The notes beneath the pieces are model-generated. The model had not been told where the DNA came from and did no database searches. It saw only the letters and a program-made list of their open reading frames with translations. From NCBI RefSeq assembly GCF_029637605.1, contig NZ_CP121261.1, positions 6,386,001 to 6,450,000 on the forward strand: DNA of 64,000 bases, given 5' to 3'. Positions 9,195 to 15,650 of the stretch are shown here, piece after piece (position 1 is the first letter of the stretch; each line of letters starts with the position of its first letter). The position numbers and the translations under genes were made by a program. The stretch is from Achromobacter spanius. Lineage in GTDB: Bacteria; Pseudomonadota; Gammaproteobacteria; Burkholderiales; Burkholderiaceae_B.

Positions 9195-9668
9195 ATGCGC
9201 ACCGTCTACAGGAGCAGTGCAACTATGGAACCAGGTACTACGGGGCTGGGAGGCCTCGCCGCCTTGAAGGTCGCAATGGCGTATGGCGTACCGGCGGCGC
9301 TGGCGGCCATGCTTGGCCTGCTGATTATGCCGCCAAGGTCGGCGCGCGAGTTCACCGTCCGCACGATTTCGACCGTCGCATGCTCGTTCATGTTTGGGCC
9401 TGCACTGGCCGGCGCGGTGATCGCGTGGAAGCCGGGGCTGATGGACGCCATGGTCTGGCTGGCGCAGCACGGGGCGGGCAGTGATGACGCGCTGCTGGCG
9501 AAGTTCTACGTGCTGGGGCCGAGCATGCTGTTGGCCGGTCTTCCTGCGTGGTGGGTATTGGGGGCGTACATGCGATGGATGGCAAGCATGCGCCAGAAGG
9601 GGCTGCTTGAATGGGTGGCCGAGGTCCGCGCGAAGATCTTGGGCGTGCGGCCTGGTGGGGAGGGGTGA
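9195..9668 (+). CDS. Putative phage holin, three membrane segments
   Basis: The protein has 157 residues and three predicted membrane helices at roughly 20-45 (GGLAALKVAMAYGVPAALAA), 56-78 (ISTVACSFMFGPALAGAVIA) and 105-130 (FYVLGPSMLLAGLPAWWVLG), with a charged C-terminal tail. It lies directly before an endolysin and Rz/Rz1 genes, so the holin call rests on topology and position. A GGGAGG ribosome site lies 6 bases before the chosen ATG; an in-frame upstream extension crosses the terminator and is rejected. A second ATG at codon 11 could give a dual start, as in lambda S, but this is speculative. Confidence 0.7.
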   Translation: MRTVYRSSATMEPGTTGLGGLAALKVAMAYGVPAALAAMLGLLIMPPRSAREFTVRTISTVACSFMFGPALAGAVIAWKPGLMDAMVWLAQHGAGSDDALLAKFYVLGPSMLLAGLPAWWVLGAYMRWMASMRQKGLLEWVAEVRAKILGVRPGGEG

Positions 9669-9670
9669 TT

Positions 9671-10165
9671 GTGGATCTGAAGACCGTTATCGATACCGCG
9701 ATCGCGCCTGCGCTCAGGCTGCTACCGGCAAACCGAGACACCCGCGAAGCGCGCGTGATGCTTCTTGCCATCGGATTGCAGGAAAGTCGCTTTTTGCATC
9801 GCCGTCAGATCAAGGGGCCTGCCGTGGGATTTTGGCAATTCGAGCGGGGGGGCGGCGTGCGCGGGGTGCTGTCGCATGCGTCGAGTTGGGCCGATGCGCG
9901 CGCAGTGTGCGCCATTCGAGATGTCGAGCCGACCGCGACGGATGTGTACAACTCGCTGGCGCACGACGACATCTTGGCAGCGGCTTTCGCGCGCCTGCTG
10001 TTGTGGACTGACCCCCAACGCCTGCCGTCACTGGGTGACGTGGGCGGCGCATGGGCGCTTTATCTGCGGACGTGGCAGCCGGGGAAGCCGCACCCCGGGA
10101 CGTGGCCGGCGCTGTATGCCCAGGCTCTCTCGGCAGTAGGGGGTGGCAATGTCCGCATGGGTTGA
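9671..10165 (+). CDS. Phage endolysin, lytic-transglycosylase-like
   Basis: The protein has 164 residues from a GTG preceded by GGGGAGGGG at 5-base spacing; a GTG at 9665 overlapping the holin stop is the alternative. The pattern IGLQESRF puts a candidate catalytic glutamate at residue 38, and GPAVGFWQFE matches the substrate-cleft motif of soluble lytic transglycosylase and lysozyme-like folds. No signal peptide is visible, so it would need the upstream holin to reach the periplasm. Its 3' end overlaps Rz by 17 bases, the usual packing of a lysis cassette. Confidence 0.75.
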   Translation: MDLKTVIDTAIAPALRLLPANRDTREARVMLLAIGLQESRFLHRRQIKGPAVGFWQFERGGGVRGVLSHASSWADARAVCAIRDVEPTATDVYNSLAHDDILAAAFARLLLWTDPQRLPSLGDVGGAWALYLRTWQPGKPHPGTWPALYAQALSAVGGGNVRMG

Positions 10166-10415
10166 GCGGTTTAAAGGGGTCGTGCTGCTGATAGGCCTCG
10201 TGGTTGCGACGTTGGTCAGTGTGTTCTATCGGGGGCGCGCCACGGGGCGGCAGGTGGAGCGCCAAGAGAGATCCGACCAAATCAACGAACAGGCGGCCAA
10301 GGCCCGCCAGGAGGTGCGCGATGTGCAGCAAGAAACGGCCGGTATGGATGATGGCGCTATTGCTGATGAGCTTAAGCGTGACTGGGTGCGTGGCACCGGC
10401 ACCGGTCGGCGTTGA
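10149..10415 (+). CDS. Rz: Inner-membrane spanin Rz
   Basis: The protein has 88 residues with one N-terminal membrane anchor (about 9-24, FKGVVLLIGLVVATLVSVFY). A polar, helix-forming periplasmic domain rich in Q, E, A and R follows, as expected for an i-spanin. A GTG at 10143 is a possible alternative start. The Rz1 gene is embedded in another frame at 10321, the nested arrangement known from lambda. Together they should fuse the inner and outer membranes in the last step of lysis. Confidence 0.8.
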   Translation: MSAWVERFKGVVLLIGLVVATLVSVFYRGRATGRQVERQERSDQINEQAAKARQEVRDVQQETAGMDDGAIADELKRDWVRGTGTGRR

Positions 10416-10539
10416 GTTCTGCGACCACGCGCGACCGGTCTATTTCGATTCTGCCGCACAGGTTGATTCGACGCCGGCGCCGGTGCGTCGCCAGGTGCTG
10501 GAAGGGAACGAAATCTGGCATAAGCTTTGCCGGCCTTAA
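10321..10539 (+). CDS. Rz1: Outer-membrane lipoprotein spanin Rz1, nested in Rz
   Basis: The protein has 72 residues. The start is the ATG 6 bases after GGAGG, inside the Rz frame. Residues 1-22 form a lipoprotein signal with positive charges (KKR), a hydrophobic core (MMALLLMSLSV) and the lipobox SVTGC. The mature part begins with a cysteine and is proline-rich at first (APAPVG), typical of o-spanins. It extends 124 bases past the Rz stop codon. A longer frame from 10204 exists but would hide the signal peptide. Confidence 0.8.
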   Translation: MCSKKRPVWMMALLLMSLSVTGCVAPAPVGVEFCDHARPVYFDSAAQVDSTPAPVRRQVLEGNEIWHKLCRP

Positions 10540-10837
10540 GGTTGGAGATTTTCAATCAGAATTGCGTCAAGAGATCTTGGATGGCTTCGGCCTGTGACGC
10601 TCGGCAGTCGCCTTGGGCACCTCGCTGATGCCGCTTTCGCTCGAGTCGGTGGTCGGTGGGAGCACTCGCGCCACCCGTGCCGTAGGCGCCTAAGATCCCG
10701 TCGCGAGCGCAGTACGCGCTTTCTGGGCAGGGGGCGGGGCAGCTTTGGAATGCACTGAGATTCGTCGAGCGCGGATTTTTGGGATCATTACTTGCGAAGC
10801 TCTGTTTTCGGCTATGTGGCCGAATAAGGTGAATCAA
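10540..10837. other. Gap between lysis cassette and cargo genes
   Basis: About 300 bases without a convincing gene. A 93-codon frame on the minus strand has no good start or recognisable product. GC-rich inverted stretches are present around 10660-10700 but no clear terminator. The last 60 bases are AT-richer and probably hold the promoter of the next gene. Confidence 0.4.
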
Positions 10838-11020
10838 ATGACGACACCCCTTCCAACTACGCCTGCCCAGCCGGAAACCTACGAACCCAAGAAATCGGGC
10901 CTTCCTGGCGACGAGATCGACGAGTCGTCTCCGACTACTGACGATGAGCCGGGCGAGTCGGACGAACTAGATCCGGAGGAGCCCGTGGGCACGCCGGCTT
11001 CAAATCAACCGACTCCGTAA
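10838..11020 (+). CDS. Small acidic disordered protein of the prophage cargo zone
   Basis: The protein has 60 residues, very rich in P, E, D, S and T, with the pattern GLPGDEIDESSPTTDDEPGE. It is almost certainly unstructured. AAGGTG at 7-base spacing precedes the ATG. An upstream in-frame ATG (10745) is possible but unsupported. The ferritin-like gene follows 60 bases downstream. No family is recognised and function is unknown; acidic peptides of this kind occur next to stress-type genes in related genomes, but that is only suggestive. Confidence 0.55.
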   Translation: MTTPLPTTPAQPETYEPKKSGLPGDEIDESSPTTDDEPGESDELDPEEPVGTPASNQPTP

Positions 11021-11080
11021 TTAAACCTGCGAGGGTGGCGCCAACATTGCCCACCCCCCCATAACCTCAGGAGGAGCCCT

Positions 11081-11692
11081 ATGGCGACCAACAAAACCGG
11101 TGACATGGCTCGAATTCATGATTTGCTGTATCAAGCGTTGGAGACCGAGATCGGGGGGATCAATGTCTACACGGCCGCTCTAACCTGTGCGACGAATGAA
11201 GACTTGGCGAAAGAGTGGCAAAGCTATCTCGACGAAACCACGACTCATCGACAGGTATTGCTTACCGTCTTTGAAGAACTGGGCCTTGACCCTGATAAGC
11301 CGGTACCGAGCCGCGAAGTGGTCAAGCATCACGGTGATTCGTTGGTCGCGGCCATTTCGTTGGCAAAGTCACAGGGTGACCCTGATGCGGCTCAGGTCGC
11401 AGCCGCTGAATGTGTGGTCTTGGCGGAGACGAAGGATCATCAAAACTGGGAGCTCATTGGCCTCGTCGCGGAGAAGCTTAAAGGCAAGGAAGCGAAGATT
11501 CTAAAAAAGGCCCATGAAGCGGTGGAGAAGGATGAGGACCACCATCTCTACCATACGATGGGGTGGACACGAGAGTTATGGATTGAGGCTCTCGGGTTTC
11601 CCGCTGTGCTACCGCCTCCGGAAGAAGTCAGGAAAGTGGAGACCGCAATTGGTGCATCAAGGGCCGAGCAAGACCGGGACAAAATGCTGTAG
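11081..11692 (+). CDS. Ferritin-like di-iron protein
   Basis: The protein has 203 residues in four probable long helices that carry carboxylate/histidine signatures of a ferritin-like or rubrerythrin-like fold: ETEIGGINVY near residue 18, DETTTHRQ near 51, ECVVLAETKDHQNWE near 112, and EKDEDHHLYH near 150. These could supply the ligands of a di-iron centre. AGGAGGAG precedes the ATG at good spacing. An intrinsic terminator follows the gene. It lies in the prophage cargo zone and would be a lysogenic-conversion gene, perhaps for iron storage or oxidative stress. The substrate and activity are not shown by the sequence. Confidence 0.7.
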   Translation: MATNKTGDMARIHDLLYQALETEIGGINVYTAALTCATNEDLAKEWQSYLDETTTHRQVLLTVFEELGLDPDKPVPSREVVKHHGDSLVAAISLAKSQGDPDAAQVAAAECVVLAETKDHQNWELIGLVAEKLKGKEAKILKKAHEAVEKDEDHHLYHTMGWTRELWIEALGFPAVLPPPEEVRKVETAIGASRAEQDRDKML

Positions 11693-11727
11693 CGCTGTTT
11701 TCTTGCTGTTTTGCCTAGAGGCTGGCC

Positions 11728-11759
11728 AAGCCCCATCCGTTTCGGAAGGGGCTTTTTTT
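11728..11759 (+). terminator. Terminator after the ferritin-like gene
   Basis: AGCCCC and GGGGCT form the stem around a loop of about 12 bases, followed by seven T. Confidence 0.8.
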
Positions 11760-11969
11760 GCGAGCTTGGTTTTATGCCCAGGGTCGTGTGTGGCCTAATG
11801 GCGCGGGCGGCGTTGTTGCCTCGCTACCGGAGGAGATGCAACGTAAGCACTTTGAGCTCCTCGGTCGCATTAGTAGCTGAGCAGAAAAGCTGGTAAGAAT
11901 GTAGGCCGCGCCCGCATCGCAGGGCTGACGTGTGAGAGGGCCTACGAAAGCGTGCGTGGCACGCCGTAG
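11760..11969 (+). other. Gap with a possible decayed reading frame
   Basis: No intact gene is seen. On the plus strand one frame reads VVASLPEEMQRKHFELLGRI with an in-frame TGA soon after, then AEKLVRM and a stop. The composition is protein-like, so this may be the 3' remnant of a lost gene. The evidence is weak. Confidence 0.25.
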
Positions 11970-12146
11970 CTATTTCCTAAGGTGCTCTCTTACTGACTCG
12001 ACGGAGACGCCGGCCGCCTTCACTGCTTCCTTCAATCGCTCTTCGCTCACGCCCAGTTCTTTGGTCCAGTAGCGCAGCTCGTGGTCTTCGGTCACGTTGA
12101 TCCGGGCACGGTCCTGGGGGCCTCGGTTCGTAAGATCGTCTGACAT
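11970..12146 (-). CDS. DUF3606 family protein
   Basis: The protein has 58 residues and is recognised as DUF3606 from its opening (MSDDLTNRGPQDRARINVTE), the following HELRYWTKELGVSEERLKEA, and the C-terminal VSVESVREHL. This is the full usual length of the family (about 55-60 residues). An AAGGAGGA ribosome site lies just upstream on the minus strand. The family is common in proteobacteria and often turns up beside stress genes; its molecular role is unknown. A plus-strand frame overlapping it is a shadow. Confidence 0.85.
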   Translation of the reverse strand: MSDDLTNRGPQDRARINVTEDHELRYWTKELGVSEERLKEAVKAAGVSVESVREHLRK

Positions 12147-12197
12147 GCGAATCCTCCTTGTAAGAACGGGCGGAGCAGCAAGCAGTGTTCCTGCGTA

Positions 12198-12428
12198 TCA
12201 ATCGACAGGCCGCTTGTGGGCCACTGCCACGGCGATGCAGCCATTCGGCAGTCGGTATTTGCCATCGCCAAGCCACATGACAGTCTCGCCTGATGGGAGG
12301 GTGCAAACGTACTGGTGGACCGGCGCGCAATCAGGGCTGCGCTTTATAACTAGGCGCCTTTCTACCCTACAGGTTGACCGATCGGGCAGCTTGGCGATGA
12401 CATCGGACAAGCGTGAGCCGGACGCCAT
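12198..12428 (-). CDS. Hypothetical prophage protein
   Basis: The protein has 76 residues, basic and rich in beta-forming residues, with YVCTLPSGETVMWLGDGKYR as the most distinctive stretch. A strong AAGGGG ribosome site stands just before the ATG. I do not recognise a family. Another minus-strand frame (12367-12513, 48 codons) overlaps its 5' end but has no clear ribosome site. The gene lies 51 bases upstream of the DUF3606 start, in the same direction, so the two may share a transcript. Confidence 0.6.
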   Translation of the reverse strand: MASGSRLSDVIAKLPDRSTCRVERRLVIKRSPDCAPVHQYVCTLPSGETVMWLGDGKYRLPNGCIAVAVAHKRPVD

Positions 12429-12513
12429 AAATGTCCCCTTCTAAAGCTCGCGCGTCCGCATCCGGATGGATTTTAATGGCCAGCGGCCGGCGCGTTCTCC
12501 CGTGGTACTTCAT

Positions 12514-12532
12514 TGTTAGCACTGCCCTAACA
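12514..12532. promoter_or_regulatory. Inverted repeat, possible operator
   Basis: TGTTAG and CTAACA form a perfect 6-7-6 inverted repeat about 85 bases upstream of the minus-strand gene that starts at 12428. It could be a repressor site; no binding protein can be assigned. Confidence 0.35.
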
Positions 12533-12585
12533 GCTCGGCATATCCGCCATGAGGTGGAGGGCCAAGCTGGCGTCAGGCTTTGGCA

Positions 12586-12613
12586 AGAAAAAGCGCCCCA
12601 TCGCTGGGGCGCC
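12586..12613 (-). terminator. Minus-strand terminator
   Basis: GCGCCCC and GGGGCGC pair around a six-base loop; on the minus strand the hairpin is followed by TTTTTCTT. It would stop transcripts arriving from the CrpP-like gene to its right. Confidence 0.75.
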
Positions 12614-12688
12614 AGTCGGGCGGGGGCCCGCTGTAGGCATTGAAATTGCTGCACACGCGCTCGGTGCGGAAATTGAGAGGTACGACCA

Positions 12689-12913
12689 ATGCTACGAGAC
12701 GAACTACTTGCAAAGATGATCGTTCAAACTTCCCCAGATCGCAATTTTGACGACTGGGCTGATGTACTGACAGAGTTCGCAAACTGTGTCGTCGAAGTCA
12801 GCCCGAAATTGAGCCGGGAAGAGTGCGAACGGCTGATTGCTGTCGGGGCTTCGTTTTATCGAACGTTAGCTCGCGCCGAGGACTATCGGCGGACTTCGGT
12901 GTTGGGTGACTAA
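12689..12913 (+). CDS. Hypothetical small prophage protein
   Basis: The protein has 74 residues, probably all-helical (DELLAKMIVQTSP, then SREECERLIAVGASFYRTLA). GAGAGGT at 8-base spacing precedes the ATG. No family is recognised. It is the only plus-strand gene in this minus-strand block, and its last 48 bases overlap the 3' end of the convergent CrpP-like gene, so one of the two ends may be regulated by antisense transcription or one frame may be spurious. Composition and ribosome site favour it being real. Confidence 0.5.
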   Translation: MLRDELLAKMIVQTSPDRNFDDWADVLTEFANCVVEVSPKLSREECERLIAVGASFYRTLARAEDYRRTSVLGD

Positions 12914-13123
12914 GCGGTGAGCCCGGCTCCTGACGGTAGACGGGCGGCTCCGCACCTCTTTGCGCCAGCCGGCTTCCCATGCCTCCACTTTTTCTCGCCA
13001 CTCGGCAATCGAGCCACCGCAGTGGCCTGGCATCTCCGAAGTGCGTAAATAAGGACAATCCAACAGGCTAAGACCCTCTCGGGCGGCTTGCGCGCCGAGC
13101 TTCTGGATGTCATCGCGTTGCAT
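12866..13123 (-). CDS. CrpP/ribosome-modulation-factor-like protein
   Basis: The protein has 85 residues. The first 60 match the small CrpP/RMF-like family by pattern: DIQKLGAQAAREG, then CPYLRTSEMPG (NPY-like in relatives), then EWREKVEAWEAGWRKE. A GGAGG site fits the second of two in-frame ATGs at 8-base spacing, so that start was chosen. CrpP-type genes are spread on integrative elements and plasmids; a claimed role in fluoroquinolone phosphorylation is disputed, and the fold relates to ribosome modulation factor. The C-terminal 25 residues are an arginine- and serine-rich extension. Function here is unproven. Confidence 0.65.
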   Translation of the reverse strand: MQRDDIQKLGAQAAREGLSLLDCPYLRTSEMPGHCGGSIAEWREKVEAWEAGWRKEVRSRPSTVRSRAHRLVTQHRSPPIVLGAS

Positions 13124-13226
13124 TGCCATTTCCTCCAAAAGAATGGTGATTGGAGAGGCTAGTATTGCCCAGTTGGAATGACGCTCGCAATAGTGTTGCA
13201 GTACTAAGGTGGATGTGTCGCGCGGA

Positions 13227-13535
13227 TCATTCGCCGATCCACTGCATCCACCAGCCTTGGTAGTAGCGCTTGCCATCGATCTCCTCAAAACCGCAGACCA
13301 TCATGCCTCGGTCGGACGCGAACGTTAGCAGTTCCGGCTGGAGCAGGTCGGGAATGGGACTTTTCTTCGTGGCGCCGAACGTGGCGAGGCTGTCCATGGT
13401 CATGACTCGCACGTACCGCTTCAAGTCATCGCGCATGATCGAGTACATGCGGACGTTGCCGGTGGTGGAGGGGCCGGGGTCGCGGTCAGGGCGCTTTTCG
13501 CCCAAGCAATGGGTGCGGGTGACGGTACAGAGCAT
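13227..13535 (-). CDS. Unknown protein behind an SOS box
   Basis: The protein has 102 residues with a conserved-looking core: THCLGEKRPDRDPGPSTTGN, then VMTMDSLATFGATKKSP, then a C-terminus ending YYQGWWMQWIGE. I do not recognise a family. It has no membrane segment or signal peptide. A LexA-like box lies 16-35 bases before its ATG, so it should be induced by DNA damage. It follows the SRAP gene on the same strand, with only 54 bases between them, which suggests a shared role in the damage response or in phage induction. Confidence 0.6.
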   Translation of the reverse strand: MLCTVTRTHCLGEKRPDRDPGPSTTGNVRMYSIMRDDLKRYVRVMTMDSLATFGATKKSPIPDLLQPELLTFASDRGMMVCGFEEIDGKRYYQGWWMQWIGE

Positions 13536-13550
13536 CGTTTGCTGCCTAAA

Positions 13551-13570
13551 TACTGGATAAAAAAACAGTA
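13551..13570 (-). promoter_or_regulatory. LexA (SOS) box
   Basis: CTGGATAAAAAAACAG matches the LexA consensus CTGT-N8-ACAG except for one base in the left arm, and it is flanked by TA on both sides as in strong SOS boxes (TACTG...CAGTA). It lies just upstream of the minus-strand gene starting at 13535. Confidence 0.75.
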
Positions 13571-13589
13571 TATTGCAGCAAAAAAGGGG

Positions 13590-14279
13590 TCACTTCACCG
13601 GTGTGGCGACGAGCTTGTCAGAGGGGAAGGCGACGAGAAAGTCACGGGTCGCCTCGATCGGTGCGGTAAGCCAGTCACCGTATGCGCCTTCCGGCAGGAT
13701 GACGACCATGCGCTTTTCCTTGCCGGGCTGATGGTATAGCCGAAACAGCGGATCGTTGTCGGCATTGATGGTCAGCATGGTGTAGCTCTCTTGCCACTGG
13801 CCGCCCGCGTCCCGGTACCGATCCCAGAGACCTGCTATGCCGAGCGGCCCACCATCCGCACGTGTGAATCTGGTTGGCACCGATTTCTCGGTCTTGAACC
13901 TGGCCTTGGTTTCCTCGCGGTGGTCAGGCTCGAATATCGAGTCCGCCGGGATGATGCAGTGCTGGGCACGGCGCCAGGCGTTGCCGAAAGTGAACGACTT
14001 GGATGCCGTCTCGCTGCGGGCGTTGAACGTCGAAAGCTCGCCTGCCCTGTCCAGCCCCTCGGGCTTGGTCATGGTGCTTATGAGACCCCAGCGGCCAACG
14101 ACAGCTTCCCGCTCAGGCACCGCTTCGTCGCCCGTGTCATGCTCGACAGGCCTGCGCACAAACACGCCCTGATACCTGGGCCACATGTCATACATGCTGA
14201 TGGCGGCGGGCTTCTGCCGAACTCCGAATTTTTTGAGCAGTAGCTCGGCGTCTTTCAAGGTCTGGTAATGGCTGCACAT
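13590..14279 (-). CDS. SRAP-domain (HMCES/YedK-type) abasic-site protein
   Basis: The protein has 229 residues when started at the ATG that gives Met-Cys-Ser-His-Tyr. This exposes the essential Cys2 after Met removal; longer starts would destroy it. Other SRAP residues are visible: asparagine in STFNARSET, glutamate in IIPADSIFEPDH, and histidine in LYHQPGKEKRMVVIL. The family crosslinks covalently to abasic sites in single-stranded DNA. It sits at the prophage end, before an SOS-box gene. A host-derived or phage-borne repair or anti-damage role is likely. Residue positions agree with an intact enzyme. Confidence 0.85.
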   Translation of the reverse strand: MCSHYQTLKDAELLLKKFGVRQKPAAISMYDMWPRYQGVFVRRPVEHDTGDEAVPEREAVVGRWGLISTMTKPEGLDRAGELSTFNARSETASKSFTFGNAWRRAQHCIIPADSIFEPDHREETKARFKTEKSVPTRFTRADGGPLGIAGLWDRYRDAGGQWQESYTMLTINADNDPLFRLYHQPGKEKRMVVILPEGAYGDWLTAPIEATRDFLVAFPSDKLVATPVK

Positions 14280-14323
14280 AGCCTCTCCATCCGGAAGGCC
14301 CGGCCTGCGGGGGACGGGAGATG

Positions 14324-14338
14324 CTCTAATATATAGAG
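14324..14338. promoter_or_regulatory. Palindrome over the probable SRAP promoter
   Basis: CTCTA-ATATA-TAGAG is a perfect inverted repeat. On the minus strand it contains TATATT, a good -10 element about 50 bases from the SRAP start codon. It is not a standard LexA box. Confidence 0.4.
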
Positions 14339-14430
14339 TCACGCCGCATGACCAAAACGAACTTTTTTAGTGCTGTTGGTTTTGTCGGGTGGTGTATGAC
14401 GCAAGGCATTGATTTATAAGGGTCTATTAC

Positions 14431-14478
14431 CCCCTTACAAGGCGTAGGTCACAGGTTCGACCCCTGTAGCACCCACCA
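14431..14478 (+). other. attR: 3' fragment of tRNA-Val(UAC)
   Basis: The anticodon loop CTTACAA (UAC), variable region, T-arm (ACAGG-TTCGACC-CCTGT), acceptor strand AGCACCC, discriminator A and CCA are all present, but the D-arm and 5' acceptor strand are missing. The base at the left of the anticodon stem mispairs, as expected where phage DNA takes over. Prophage genes lie left and host genes right. This fits integration into a tRNA-Val gene whose intact copy should lie left of the window. Confidence 0.8.
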
Positions 14479-14554
14479 GAAGCAACCCCGCCAGTCGGAA
14501 CATTCGCATTTCTGCCAGTTCTTCCTGCAAATTTTTGCTGATTCTTCCAAGCGA

Positions 14555-14590
14555 AACCCGCACACCTCACCGTGGCGGGTTTTTTGTTTT
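14555..14590 (+). terminator. Host terminator downstream of the tRNA fragment
   Basis: AACCCGC and GCGGGTT pair around a 13-base loop, followed by TTTTTGTTTT. It is placed where the terminator of the original tRNA transcript would be. Confidence 0.75.
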
Positions 14591-14714
14591 GGGCGCCGTC
14601 CAAGGCCCTTGCGCCGGCCTTCTTTCCTTCCGTGCGTGCTTTCTTGTACACGTTTTGAGCTTTCTGGTTTGACGCGGTAGGGCAGTGTTACGCTATTCCA
14701 GACGAAATAGGACG

Positions 14715-14729
14715 TGCGAATCATTCGCA
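14715..14729 (+). promoter_or_regulatory. Fur box before tonB
   Basis: TGCGAATCATTCGCA is a perfect 7-1-7 palindrome that agrees with the Fur 15-mer TGATAATCATTATCA at 11 of 15 positions. A TATTAT -10-like element lies 8 bases downstream, so Fur would cover the promoter. Confidence 0.65.
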
Positions 14730-14833
14730 TTTAAGATATTATGATCGGCTTGTACCGGCTGGCAGATGCCGCTTTTTTTTGGGCGGCGTCTTCGTCTAGC
14801 TGGCCGGATAAGTCAATGCACCCTGGCTGATTC

Positions 14834-15649
14834 ATGCCTAGTTTTCAACGCGGTTCGAACTCTTCTTCGCCGTCTTCATTTGGTATACGCGCTGGCGCCG
14901 GGCTGGCGGTTGTCGCACTTCATGCGGCTGTGATCGGAGCCATTTTCATGGCGCCCACGAATCGCCCTGAGCTTGAGGAACCCGAGGCCGTCATGGTCAG
15001 TCTGGTGGATGCCCCCATCCCGCAGGTTGCCAAGGCAGAGCCCACGCCCGAACCGCCGGAGCCGGTGGTCGAGCCGCCGCCCGAGCCGCAACCCGAAATT
15101 GAACCGGAACCCGAGCCCGAGCCGGAACCCGAACTGAAGCCCGAGCCGGAACCCGAACCCGAGCCGGTGGTTGAAAAGCCGCCGGAGCCGGCGCCCAAGC
15201 CCAAACCGAAACCCAAGCCGAAACCCAAGCCCAAGCCGATTCCCAAGCAGGAAGTCAAACCCGAGCCCAAGCCGGAGACGCCGCCGCCGCAGGCAAAGCC
15301 CACTGGCGCGGTTGATGGCGCGCAGGCCACCCAAAGCCCGCAGCAAGGGCCGCCGCCCGATCAGCCCGTGCTGGTGTCGAGCATCGAATTCCAGGGCGCG
15401 CGGCCCATGCCTACCTATCCGATGGCGTCACGCCGCATGCGGGAAGAAGGGCGGGTGCTGGTGCTGGTGGAGATCAATACCCAGGGTCTGGTGGACCGCG
15501 CAACGATTGACACGTCGTCGGGCTTCGCGAGGCTGGATGAGTCCGCACTGACCGCGGCTCGCAAGGCCAGGTTCAAGCCCTATACCCGTAACGGCGTGGC
15601 CTATCCCGCCAAAGCCAAAATTCCGTTCGATTTCGTAATGAGGAACTGA
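14834..15649 (+). CDS. tonB: TonB energy-transducing protein
   Basis: The protein has 271 residues: a short cytoplasmic start, one membrane anchor at about 20-40 (AGLAVVALHAAVIGAIFM), a long periplasmic spacer of Pro-Glu then Pro-Lys repeats (about 60-160), and a C-terminal TonB domain (about 185-271) with the family pattern YPMASRRMREEGRVLVLV. It passes proton-motive force from ExbB-ExbD to outer-membrane receptors for iron complexes and vitamin B12. exbB follows after one base, so the three genes form one operon. The Fur-like palindrome upstream points to iron repression. Confidence 0.95.
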   Translation: MPSFQRGSNSSSPSSFGIRAGAGLAVVALHAAVIGAIFMAPTNRPELEEPEAVMVSLVDAPIPQVAKAEPTPEPPEPVVEPPPEPQPEIEPEPEPEPEPELKPEPEPEPEPVVEKPPEPAPKPKPKPKPKPKPKPIPKQEVKPEPKPETPPPQAKPTGAVDGAQATQSPQQGPPPDQPVLVSSIEFQGARPMPTYPMASRRMREEGRVLVLVEINTQGLVDRATIDTSSGFARLDESALTAARKARFKPYTRNGVAYPAKAKIPFDFVMRN

Positions 15650-15650
15650 G

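Larger units (their letters stand above)
1..14478. mobile_element. Right part of a lambda-like prophage ending at tRNA-Val
   Basis: The segment carries tail fibre, tail-tip genes of the lambda L-K-I-J type, a holin-endolysin-Rz/Rz1 lysis cassette and a run of small cargo genes. It stops at a 3' tRNA fragment at 14431-14478, beyond which host genes (tonB-exbBD) begin. Integrase, repressor, replication and head genes are not present and must lie left of the window, so only one boundary is visible. The cargo zone at 10.5-14.3 kb is visibly less GC-rich than the host DNA. Tail genes lie on the plus strand and most right-end genes on the minus strand. The tail genes look intact, but whether the phage is viable cannot be judged from this part. 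Confidence 0.9.

Noticed and set aside
10556..10837. A 93-codon minus-strand frame after the lysis genes.
   Set aside because: No ribosome site, no family and unusual composition; left as a gap.
12367..12513. A 48-codon minus-strand frame overlapping the gene at 12198-12428.
   Set aside because: It has a weak ribosome site and no recognisable product, while the overlapping frame has a strong one.
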